Source: Sphingobacteriaceae bacterium
GTDB taxonomy: Bacteria > Bacteroidota > Bacteroidia > Sphingobacteriales > Sphingobacteriaceae
Reading direction: 5' to 3'
Assembly: GCA_014380615.1 (NCBI GenBank)
Contig: JACMJM010000019.1
Location: 1 to 64,000, forward strand
Length of the DNA stretch: 64,000 nucleotides
The notes beneath the pieces are model-generated. The model saw only the letters and a program-made list of their open reading frames with translations, had not been told where the DNA came from and ran no database searches. The position numbers and the translations under genes were made by a program. Of this stretch, positions 1-6,511 are shown piece after piece. The number at the start of each line of letters is the position of its first letter. Position 1 is the first letter of the stretch.

Positions 1-526
1 CATTTGGTGGTACAGTTTCGGTTATTTCAAGCATGTAATTATCAGTCGAAGTAAACAACTCGCGTCCTAGTCCCGCCCATTTCTTACTCACTTTAGCCAA
101 TGCAAAATTACCCTGTGTAAAATTAAATTCCCAACTGCTCCATTTCCCTTTAAGCATACATAAGGTTTGTCCCATGGTATCCTGTACCTCAAATTTTCCG
201 CCTATAGAAAGCATGCGTTGGCGAAATCGGCCTATTAGTACCTCCTTCTCATCAAATACCTCAACTACAGATCTGAAAAGGGTAAACCCACGGGTAACCC
301 GGAGAATAGGAGTACCCGTTGCGTCGGTAATTATAATATTAAATGGTGTCATTGTTTTATACTCGCTAAAGCGGAAAATCTTGGTGAAAAAGCCAAGGTC
401 GGGCTCACGGCATTGCATAATGGTTTGCTGTGTTAGAGGATCAATAACATCGTAATTGTTTGCTGCTTTAAAAAAGCCACGATGCTCTTTTACAAAGAAT
501 AAATTTTTATTTAGGATTGGATTCAT
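1..526 (-). CDS. Scramblase/LURP-one-related family protein (C-terminus cut by window edge)
   Basis: The minus-strand frame is open from the ATG at 524-526 to the window edge, giving about 175 residues without a stop. The translation begins MNPILNKNLFFVKEHRGF and contains the stretch YDVIDPLTQQTIMQCREP. It continues with repeated beta-strand segments (TPILRVTRGF, GRFRQRMLSIGGKFEVQD, GKWSSWEFNF). This matches the tubby-like beta-barrel fold of phospholipid-scramblase-related (LURP-one-related) proteins, which in bacteria are of unknown physiological role. No signal peptide or N-terminal membrane segment is visible. The end of the gene lies before base 1, so the usual C-terminal hydrophobic helix cannot be checked. 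The family call is moderately sure; no reaction is claimed. Confidence 0.6.
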   Translation of the reverse strand, partial: MNPILNKNLFFVKEHRGFFKAANNYDVIDPLTQQTIMQCREPDLGFFTKIFRFSEYKTMTPFNIIITDATGTPILRVTRGFTLFRSVVEVFDEKEVLIGRFRQRMLSIGGKFEVQDTMGQTLCMLKGKWSSWEFNFTQGNFALAKVSKKWAGLGRELFTSTDNYMLEITETVPPN

Positions 527-984
527 TGTGATGGTTAATAAGAGGGGAAGATAGGGAAATTTGGGAATATGAGAACTCAAAGGGATTCAGGCTTTAAGGC
601 AATAAGTTACTGGCCAGTGGCATAGAACGAGAAAGCGTTCATGATTTCCTTTCGTCGCCCTCATTGCCGGGCGAAGACTAGTCCTTTCAGCGCGGAAAGG
701 ACCAAACGCGTGTAAACCCTGAATGTGCCTTTGGCTCAAAGCCTTGCGCTCAGTTCTTGCATCAGCGCGCAGGGCTGCGTCTGGCTCCTCCAAAGCTGAT
801 GCCTGCGCTTCAGTTCACCAGCCAATGCCCTTTCCACCACTCAAAACCCCTGCTGATACAAGAACTTTTTCAGGCACTTACGGAATTCACGGTCTTCGTA
901 GGTTGAGAGACTAATAATTGTAGGGTTGCCTAAGGCCACCTGTATCCACACCAAAATGCCTCACGCCAGATTGGCCTCAGAGGG
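527..984. repeat. Gene-free stretch with GC-rich dispersed repeat
   Basis: No convincing gene is present; the short open frames here overlap each other on both strands and have low-complexity, non-homologous-looking products. The part from about 650 to 900 is clearly more GC-rich than its surroundings. Bases 653-687 (core GCCCTCATTGCCGGGCG followed by GACTAGTCCTTT) recur in inverted orientation and with a few mismatches at about 10925-10960. The motif GCGCAGGGCTG occurs both here (near 758) and near 10758. This is the behaviour of a dispersed intergenic repeat family of Sphingobacteriaceae type. Confidence 0.5.
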
Positions 985-1141
985 TTGAGCGTTAAAAAAG
1001 AATGAAAGAAGGCATAGATAACCGGAACATTCACGACGAAAGGGAAACAATCCGGAGAAGTGTAGCAGTACCTTACATACAGCACTGCAGTAACCCACGG
1101 CTTGGATTGTAGATAAGCCTTCTTTCAATCTTTTAGCTCAA
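985..1141. ncRNA. Putative structured RNA with long closing stem (6S-like architecture)
   Basis: The two ends of this non-coding segment pair over about 24 base pairs: TTGAGC (985-990) with GCTCAA (1136-1141), AAAAGA (996-1001) with TCTTTT (1129-1134), and TGAAAGAAGGC (1003-1013) with GCCTTCTTTCA (1117-1127). The roughly 100-nt interior can form small hairpins such as CCGGA/TCCGG (1022-1026 with 1051-1055) and GCAGT/ACTGC (1065-1069 with 1084-1088). A long interrupted stem closing a large internal region of about 160 nt in total resembles 6S RNA, but I recognise no primary-sequence signature, and the strand is undetermined because the stem pairs on both. It could instead be a degenerate mobile or repeat-derived palindrome. 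The pairing is seen; the RNA identity is inference. Confidence 0.33.
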
Positions 1142-1164
1142 AACTCGAAAGCCTTGATTTTTGC

Positions 1165-1190
1165 CCAACTTTTTATCAAGAAAAAGTTGG
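1165..1190. terminator. Perfect inverted repeat, probable bidirectional terminator
   Basis: CCAACTTTTT (1165-1174) and AAAAAGTTGG (1181-1190) form a perfect 10-bp stem with the 6-nt loop ATCAAG. It lies 27 bp beyond the stop codon of the minus-strand peptidase gene at 1218 and just past the putative RNA at 985-1141, so it can end transcription from both sides. The U-rich part lies inside the stem rather than after it. Confidence 0.45.
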
Positions 1191-1217
1191 ATGCCCAGCG
1201 GCATAGAGCAAAAGCCT

Positions 1218-2525
1218 CTATAATTTTCCATCTTTTAAAGAAACCAGCAACACCCCATTAATATCCATCGTAGTATAAGCTTTAATTTCCTCCTTCGACT
1301 TCAATACCGTAATATTCTTAATCTTTGCGGGATCTGTTTTTTCCAGAACAGCCCTTGTTACTGGTTTACCATCAAGAAGAATCAGGATTTTATAATATTG
1401 GTCAGATTTGTTATTCTTTTCTATTACACCGTTTATAGCGTCATCGCTAATTTTCGCAACAGCGAGAGTTGAAATAGATAGAAGGCTCTTAACAAAACCT
1501 GCTTCCATAGAGCTAAAGTCAGATCCATAAACCCTTACGGCATTCTCATAAGTTTGATCTCTGAAAAGCTGTAGGAATTTGTCTTTCCCCTTTTTTTCAA
1601 TCAGGTATTCGATAAATGCACCCGTTACGGCATCCAATACTTTTCCATCGATATTGCTTCCATTCCAAAATTCTTTAAGGGTTATACTTATTAAACCCGC
1701 ATTTCTCACTACAGTTCTTGCGTGCTGAAGCCTGTTGATCTTCTCCTGGTCAAAATAAACTGCGGTACCTTCATTAATCATAGCCGATTTTTGAAGGATT
1801 TTATCACTGTGATGGGAGATTACATGAGTAAGTTCGTGTCCGGCGGTTTGATTGTAAACTGTCTGACAAACACTAAATGCTGGCATAGAGTAAGGATATT
1901 TTGAGCCGGTAGTTGTGGTAAGTGCTTCCTGGGAATTCCAAACAAAGAAATCGATCTTTTTAGGAACACTTGCGGTGAAAAACTTGTTTATAGCGGTAAA
2001 GGCATTTTCCCTCTCCTTCATAAAGGCACTTGTATCCAGGCCTGTTTTTATAAGTTCTGGATGGAAATGAAAAATAATGTGCTGAGTTTCCTTTGTGATA
2101 AAGTCATTGTAAGCATTGGCAAAGCCGAAAAGTGTAGATTTATTAATAGCAAAGCGTGTAACGTTTGGCGTTACATTTAAACTTATCGTTTTTTGCAGAT
2201 AGTTTTTCGCTTGCGGATAATCACCCATCTGAAAATAGACTGTACCCAAATAAGCCCACGCCCATGCTTGTGTAAAGCTTTTCGCGTTTTGGCCTACATA
2301 AAGCAGATAGGGTAGAGCTTTGTCTGGCATTTCTATATCGGTGTAAACCCGTCCCAATAGAAATTTAAGTTCGATATTCTCAGGCTCATTTTTTTCCAGT
2401 GCCTTTGCCTGCGATAGCACCTCATCAAATTCTTGCGAACCGTATTTTTTCCACAGTTCAGTAAGTGTTTGACTTTGGGCGGGTAGCGTGAGAAGCAGCA
2501 GAATTGCCAGAGAAAGATATCGCAT
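1218..2525 (-). CDS. Secreted TPR-containing gluzincin metallopeptidase (peptidase MA-like)
   Basis: The 435-residue product starts with a signal peptide (MRYLSLAILLLLTLPAQSQ), so it acts outside the cytoplasm. Residues about 20-135 are TPR-like helical repeats (for example KALPYLLYVGQNAKSF and AWAWAYLGTVYFQMGDYPQA). A zinc-binding HELTH motif occupies residues 230-234. The third ligand is probably Glu252 in INEGTAVYF, which is the gluzincin spacing of peptidase MA-type enzymes. The last 45 residues (ITVLKSKEEIKAY...NGVLLVSLKDGK) resemble the small TonB-receptor plug-like module often appended to Bacteroidota surface and peptidase proteins. The substrate is unknown. It stands alone between two non-coding regions. 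The peptidase assignment is good; the function of the plug-like tail is inference. Confidence 0.72.
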   Translation of the reverse strand: MRYLSLAILLLLTLPAQSQTLTELWKKYGSQEFDEVLSQAKALEKNEPENIELKFLLGRVYTDIEMPDKALPYLLYVGQNAKSFTQAWAWAYLGTVYFQMGDYPQAKNYLQKTISLNVTPNVTRFAINKSTLFGFANAYNDFITKETQHIIFHFHPELIKTGLDTSAFMKERENAFTAINKFFTASVPKKIDFFVWNSQEALTTTTGSKYPYSMPAFSVCQTVYNQTAGHELTHVISHHSDKILQKSAMINEGTAVYFDQEKINRLQHARTVVRNAGLISITLKEFWNGSNIDGKVLDAVTGAFIEYLIEKKGKDKFLQLFRDQTYENAVRVYGSDFSSMEAGFVKSLLSISTLAVAKISDDAINGVIEKNNKSDQYYKILILLDGKPVTRAVLEKTDPAKIKNITVLKSKEEIKAYTTMDINGVLLVSLKDGKL

Positions 2526-2735
2526 GGATTTAATGTTAGGTTTTCAAAGCTAGGGCATTAGTCGGAGAGATACAATATTATCAGTCAAATTACGCAGTCT
2601 TCGGACGTTTACCGCCCTTAATCCTTCTTTTACCTAGTACTTCCTTACGTCGGCCTAATTTGCATTCGCCTCTTCGCTGCCTGCGCTTACTTTTGAATCA
2701 GTAAGCATAAAAAGAACTGCTTTGCAAAAGAAATT

Positions 2736-3086
2736 ATGAATCAAAATCTACTCTTCAACCTAAAAGGAATCACTGCCGAAGAATTTTCATTTGTTCAACA
2801 GGTAATGGATGGCATGACCGATCAGCAGGCACAACGGTTTGTGACATTTTATTCCGGGAAAAGGCAGAGCCCTGAAAATATTCTTCTTTTTACACTGTTG
2901 GGCCTATTTTGCCTTGCCGGACTGCAACGATTTATCCTTGGCCAGTATGCGATGGGGGCACTCTATTTATTAACCGGCGGTTTGTGTTTTATCGGAACTA
3001 TCGTAGATCTCGCTAACTACAGGCACCTGGCTACAGAATATAACCAAAAGATAGCACTAGAATGTGCCCAATTGGTAAGGTTTTAA
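2736..3086 (+). CDS. TM2 domain-containing small membrane protein
   Basis: This 116-residue protein has a soluble N-terminal third (about residues 1-45) followed by two hydrophobic helices. They are separated by a short loop in the pattern GLQRFILGQYAMGALYLLTG, then IGTIVDL. This is the TM2 module (two transmembrane helices linked by a GxxRFxLG-type turn). Such proteins sit in the inner membrane and have no settled function; in Bacteroidota they are usually single-gene units. The start ATG at 2736 fits because the upstream sequence has no other in-frame start. It is followed by a strong hairpin at 3205-3241. Confidence 0.7.
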   Translation: MNQNLLFNLKGITAEEFSFVQQVMDGMTDQQAQRFVTFYSGKRQSPENILLFTLLGLFCLAGLQRFILGQYAMGALYLLTGGLCFIGTIVDLANYRHLATEYNQKIALECAQLVRF

Positions 3087-3204
3087 GATGTTCTTCAAAT
3101 AGCCCCATGGTGTTCGCTAAGGAATAATTAAGTGGTTTGGATGGGAAGGCCAGCACTTAACGCGAGCAATTGCTGCTTATAATTATTGAATATTTTTAAA
3201 GAAA

Positions 3205-3241
3205 CAGGCTCTGTGCAAGCATTAAACCCGCACAGAGCCTG
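3205..3241. terminator. Hairpin terminator between convergent genes
   Basis: CAGGCTCTGTGC (3205-3216) pairs perfectly with GCACAGAGCCTG (3230-3241), giving a 12-bp stem with a 13-nt loop. On the minus strand it is followed by TTTCTTT, so it probably ends the operon running from 4793 or 4200 down to 3258. It also lies downstream of the plus-strand TM2 gene. Confidence 0.7.
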
Positions 3242-3257
3242 TTGTTCAATAGCTATT

Positions 3258-3713
3258 TTACCCAGTAGACTGATTTTGATTCTCAGCCAGTTCTTTAACT
3301 TTTAAAAGGGCTTTCGGCCATTTATCAGCCATATAGTCCTTAAATTCTTCGGTTACATCCATATCAATGGTAAGTTGTGTTTTGCCGTTAACAGGCTGCA
3401 GGGTATAGTTTTCCAGCGCACCTGACCATGATTTCACCGCTTCGCTTTCCGTGTCCTCTTTGCCGTCTCTGATTTCTCCGAGGTGTTTAATTGAAAGGTA
3501 TTTATTGGGGATATTTTTTTCAATAACGGCCACCATTCCACTGCCTTTCCCGTCAAGGAACAGTGCTTTGCTGCCTTCTTTCCAATCGGTTTCAACCTGC
3601 GAGCCCTCGGCAAATACGGCTGTCCATTTAGGATATGTTTGTTCGCCTAAGAGAATATCCCATACCTGTTCGGGCGAAGCCTCAATTTCGATGTTAAATG
3701 TTTGCTTTTCCAT
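3258..3713 (-). CDS. SRPBCC (AHSA1-like) domain protein
   Basis: A 151-residue cytoplasmic protein. It opens with FNIEIEASPEQVWDILLG, typical of START-like SRPBCC proteins, in which a beta-alpha-beta4 grip fold encloses a hydrophobic ligand pocket. Further family-typical stretches are NKYLSIKHLGEIRDG and the closing helix ALLKVKELAEN. It lies 16 bp downstream of the VOC-family gene on the same strand, and SRPBCC/VOC pairs are common in soil Bacteroidota. No signal peptide is present. The ligand cannot be read from the sequence. Confidence 0.75.
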   Translation of the reverse strand: MEKQTFNIEIEASPEQVWDILLGEQTYPKWTAVFAEGSQVETDWKEGSKALFLDGKGSGMVAVIEKNIPNKYLSIKHLGEIRDGKEDTESEAVKSWSGALENYTLQPVNGKTQLTIDMDVTEEFKDYMADKWPKALLKVKELAENQNQSTG

Positions 3714-3729
3714 AGTTTTATGATTTTTA

Positions 3730-4200
3730 TTATCCTTCTTCGTAGGCTTTTTTAAGTACGTTAATATCCAGTTTTTTCATTTGCATCATTGCCTGCATTG
3801 CTTTTTGTGATTTCTTTGGCTCTCCCTGAAAAAGCTTTATCATTTCGATTGGAACCACCTGCCATGAAAGCCCGAATTTATCTTTAAGCCAGCCACATTG
3901 CTGTATTTGGCCGCCAGCGGATAACTTCTCCCAATAGTCGTCTACTTCTTCCTGTGTGTGGCAGTTTATTACAAAGGATATTGCTTCGGTAAACTTATAA
4001 ATTGGCCCGCCATTTAGTGCCACGAAATTTTGACCGAAAAGTTCGAATGACACTGTCATCACACTCCCGGCCGGTCCGGGCCCGGCTTCGCTATAGCGTA
4101 CAACAGTTTCTATTTTAGATTCTTTAAAAATAGACGTGTAGAAATTAACGGCTTCTTCAGCATTGCTGTCAAACCATAAAAAGGGGCTTATCTTTTGCAT
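3730..4200 (-). CDS. VOC family (PhnB-like) glyoxalase-fold protein
   Basis: The 156-residue product begins MQKISPFLWFDSNAEEAVNFY and contains SIFKESKIETVVRYSEAGPGPAGSVMTVSFELFGQNFVALNGGP. It also has the characteristic DDYWEKLSAGGQIQQCGWLKDKFGLSWQVVP-type region. This is the PhnB/3-demethylubiquinone-methyltransferase-like branch of the vicinal oxygen chelate superfamily. Members carry paired beta-alpha-beta-beta-beta units and often bind a divalent metal, but most have no known reaction. It is the first gene of a two-gene minus-strand unit with the SRPBCC gene at 3258. Despite database names, it should not be taken as a methyltransferase. Confidence 0.75.
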   Translation of the reverse strand: MQKISPFLWFDSNAEEAVNFYTSIFKESKIETVVRYSEAGPGPAGSVMTVSFELFGQNFVALNGGPIYKFTEAISFVINCHTQEEVDDYWEKLSAGGQIQQCGWLKDKFGLSWQVVPIEMIKLFQGEPKKSQKAMQAMMQMKKLDINVLKKAYEEG

Positions 4201-4319
4201 CGTATTTGTTGTTGGTTATACAACAAAGATGGTGCTCTTTTGATGTAGATGAAAGGTAGTTTAGCGACAAATTTGGGAGTAGTTTGCGCCATACCTGACT
4301 TTCTGGGATGATATTTTGT

Positions 4320-4793
4320 TTATGCCAAAGATTTATGATCTGATTTTTTAAAATACTGTTCAAGCACCTGATACCTGTATTTGAAAATATTATTCACCTT
4401 TTTATGAACAAACAGTTTACCAGCCAACCAGCCAAATACCCCTGTTCCGATATCGTAATACAGAAGATCCGTCATCAAAACACCACCGTTTATGGCTTTG
4501 AAATGATGCTCATGATGCCAGATTGAATAAGGCCCTTTCCGTTGTTCATCCACAAAAAAATCCTTTTCTTTAATATGCGTAATTTCGGTACACCAATTAA
4601 CGGAGATGTTTAACATCGGCTTGATTTTGTAAGTTATGATTAAGCCTTCGTACATTTTATCCGGCACGTCTGATGTGATTTGAAATACCAACCCTGACGG
4701 AGTTACTTTATTTAAGTTAGCCGGTGTGGCAAAAAAATTCCAGGCTTCATCAAGAGTAATTGGCAAGAACTGTTCTTGTTTTAATTTGTACAT
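4320..4793 (-). CDS. SRPBCC family protein (polyketide cyclase-like)
   Basis: A 157-residue protein starting MYKLKQEQFLPITLDEAWNF, followed by FATPANLNKVTPSGLVFQI. This is the N-terminal strand-helix of ligand-binding SRPBCC proteins of the kind found next to epimerase or cyclopropane fatty-acid genes. The middle region (ISVNWCTEITHIKEKDFFVD, YSIWHHEHHF) and the C-terminal amphipathic helix are also typical. It lies about 120 bp upstream of the VOC gene on the same strand and may be transcribed with it. No membrane segment is predicted. The biochemical function is unknown. Confidence 0.72.
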   Translation of the reverse strand: MYKLKQEQFLPITLDEAWNFFATPANLNKVTPSGLVFQITSDVPDKMYEGLIITYKIKPMLNISVNWCTEITHIKEKDFFVDEQRKGPYSIWHHEHHFKAINGGVLMTDLLYYDIGTGVFGWLAGKLFVHKKVNNIFKYRYQVLEQYFKKSDHKSLA

Positions 4794-4994
4794 ACCGCAA
4801 AAGTATCACTGGTAATAAGCCGTACCGTCGTATAAATGTAAGCTTTGTATCAGTAAATTCGATTGGGGTATAGACACTCTTTATATGTCGATTGTAAAGC
4901 ACTAAGGTTGACAATGCTATTTCCCTCTTTGTTCTTTATCCTGACACCTCATTTGTGCCTGTAAAGGTTTTAATTTAATGTATTGCAGTTAAAT

Positions 4995-5420
4995 CTAATA
5001 GCATTTATGAACATTCTGGTCAATTTCCTGAGGTGTATAACTTGCCATACCTAGTTCTTCAATGTATCTGCAATTAGCCGGGTGTCCGGGAGAAAAAAAC
5101 ATAGGCATGTCGAAGCCAAGCTGAATGTAGTACTGGGTAATAAAATTTTGAACCGGTAGGTTATTGGCGGTATCTTTTATATTTTCTGTTAGCATTCGCA
5201 AGGGTTTCAACACAACCTTAATCTCATAAAGTTCGAAATTGTCGTAGAGCGGAATCCATCGGCTTTGCCGGTTAATATTAACCTGGATGCCAGATGTGTT
5301 AACGCCTGTAAGTACGCCTTCTTCGCTGCCAAATGTTGCTTCTTTGCCTGTTAAAATTACTTTTTGGCCAATATACCTGGTATATACTTTTAACCTGTCT
5401 GCAATGCTGAGTCTAATCAT
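4995..5420 (-). CDS. Uncharacterised 141-residue protein
   Basis: I do not recognise this family. The N-terminal half (about residues 10-70) is rich in beta-strand pattern (VYTRYIGQKVILTG, EGVLTGVNTSGIQVNI, RWIPLYDNFELYEIKVVL), suggesting a small SH3- or Sm-like barrel. The C-terminal half is helical and contains FFSPGHPANCRYIEELGMAS and a terminal CY. There is no signal peptide, so it is probably cytoplasmic. The ATG at 5418-5420 overlaps the edge of an inverted repeat (5421-5462) that flanks a -7-like element. It follows the glycosyltransferase gene on the same strand with a 53-bp gap. Confidence 0.6.
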   Translation of the reverse strand: MIRLSIADRLKVYTRYIGQKVILTGKEATFGSEEGVLTGVNTSGIQVNINRQSRWIPLYDNFELYEIKVVLKPLRMLTENIKDTANNLPVQNFITQYYIQLGFDMPMFFSPGHPANCRYIEELGMASYTPQEIDQNVHKCY

Positions 5421-5462
5421 AATACTAATACGAGCAAATATAATGCTAAAAATATTAGTATT
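5421..5462 (-). promoter_or_regulatory. Inverted repeat flanking a TAnnTTTG -7 element
   Basis: AATACTAATA (5421-5430) and TATTAGTATT (5453-5462) are perfect 10-bp inverted repeats 22 bp apart, immediately upstream of the minus-strand gene starting at 5420. Between them, read on the minus strand, lies TATATTTG, which fits the Bacteroidota -7 consensus TAnnTTTG. The arrangement suggests a repressor- or activator-bound promoter. It could also be a weak terminator for the upstream glycosyltransferase. Confidence 0.4.
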
Positions 5463-5473
5463 AAAATGATTTT

Positions 5474-6454
5474 TTAATTAGTGAAGGGTAAGAACTTTTC
5501 AGTCTGTTTTAAAAGCAGGGTGGGGGGCAACGGGTTTAATTTTTCGCCTTTCAATACTTTTTCATAAAGCGCCAAATATCTTTCCGTCATTAATAATGAA
5601 CTGAAATTCTCAAGCACATAGTCATGGCAGGTTTTCGGATCAAAATCATTATTCTGTATAGCATTAATAATATCCGTTGCCGAGGCCGACAAAAAGCCCA
5701 CGGAAGGAGGGATTAACTCGGGAAGTGAACCATAGGGAGTACCGAACACCGGGCAACCGAAATAAAGGCTCTCAGTAATGGCAACTCCAAAAGGCTCGTG
5801 CCATAGAACCGGAAAAAGCAAGCCCTTCGAATGCCGTAAAAGATTATTTTTTTCTTCCCCGCCCACCATACCTTTAAATTTTATATTCAACTGTGGTGTA
5901 AACCTAAACCCCATTTTTATATTCAGCCTGGTTCCGCCAAGCACCATCATTTTCTCTCTGCATTTGTTTATGATATCGATAGCTCCCCTAACATTTTTTA
6001 CCCGCCAGGCCGCCTTGGCCAAAAAATGGTAATATTTTCGTTTATTATCCAGATCAGGATCTCCGTAATCAGAAAAATCCATGCCATGATATACATAGGC
6101 ATTGCTTCCATATCTCTCAGCATGGTTTTTAGATACGAATACGGTGTTTTCTGGTAAGATTTCATTTGGATGGTGGTTTAAGCCCGTGGTGTAAATTGCG
6201 GGTTTGTTATGTTTTTCATGAAATCCATAAAAAAAATGAACCAGGTCTATATTGGCCGGGGTTTGTGCTTCTACTGTTTTCTTAAAATCGTAGGGAATAA
6301 TTTTGGCGAAATCACAGGTAGAACCCTCCTCTACTAGAAAGCTAACTTCGTGGCCCTTTTTTACCAACTCTTTACCCAGCCACCATATAACCCTCTCGGT
6401 ACCACCGTATTTGTGTGCCGGAATTCGGGTGTTGTTAACAATCAGGATGTGCAT
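5474..6454 (-). CDS. Glycosyltransferase family 4-like (GT-B) protein
   Basis: The 326-residue protein opens with MHILIVNNTRIPAHKYGGTE and a segment RVIWWLGKELVKKGHEVSFL. This is the N-terminal Rossmann domain of a GT-B transferase with the glycine-rich GGTE acceptor loop. The C-terminal domain contains the retaining-GT Ex7E motif, Glu220 and Glu228 in HEPFGVAITESLYFG, followed by CPVFGTPYGSLPELI, which contacts the nucleotide sugar. It is a cytoplasmic or membrane-peripheral enzyme; sugar and acceptor are unknown. It is slightly short for the family (usually 350-400). It diverges from the LtaS-like gene at 6512 over a 57-bp spacer, so both may work on envelope glycans or lipids. Confidence 0.8.
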   Translation of the reverse strand: MHILIVNNTRIPAHKYGGTERVIWWLGKELVKKGHEVSFLVEEGSTCDFAKIIPYDFKKTVEAQTPANIDLVHFFYGFHEKHNKPAIYTTGLNHHPNEILPENTVFVSKNHAERYGSNAYVYHGMDFSDYGDPDLDNKRKYYHFLAKAAWRVKNVRGAIDIINKCREKMMVLGGTRLNIKMGFRFTPQLNIKFKGMVGGEEKNNLLRHSKGLLFPVLWHEPFGVAITESLYFGCPVFGTPYGSLPELIPPSVGFLSASATDIINAIQNNDFDPKTCHDYVLENFSSLLMTERYLALYEKVLKGEKLNPLPPTLLLKQTEKFLPFTN

Positions 6455-6478
6455 TTGATTTAAATCTTTTACAATTAA

Positions 6479-6507
6479 TTAATATTGCGTTAATTTGCAG
6501 GCTAAAT
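6479..6507. promoter_or_regulatory. 11-bp phased TTAAT-like repeats in divergent promoter
   Basis: TTAATAT (6479-6485), TTAATTT (6490-6496) and GCTAAAT (6501-6507) are spaced exactly 11 bp start to start. They lie in the 57-bp spacer between the divergent glycosyltransferase (5474) and LtaS-like (6512) genes. The same spacing is seen in front of phosphate-related genes later in the window. This copy is the weakest: the spacer is very AT-rich and the third unit touches the 6512 start, so it may be chance or may serve the minus-strand gene. Confidence 0.25.
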
Positions 6508-6511
6508 TACC

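Noticed and set aside
587-914. Short overlapping frames on both strands (68 and 63 codons)
   Set aside because: They overlap each other in a GC-rich repeat region, have no family features, and part of the sequence recurs inverted near 10.9 kb.
4169-4363. 64-codon minus-strand frame between the VOC and SRPBCC genes
   Set aside because: It overlaps both neighbouring genes in another frame and its product has no protein-like pattern.
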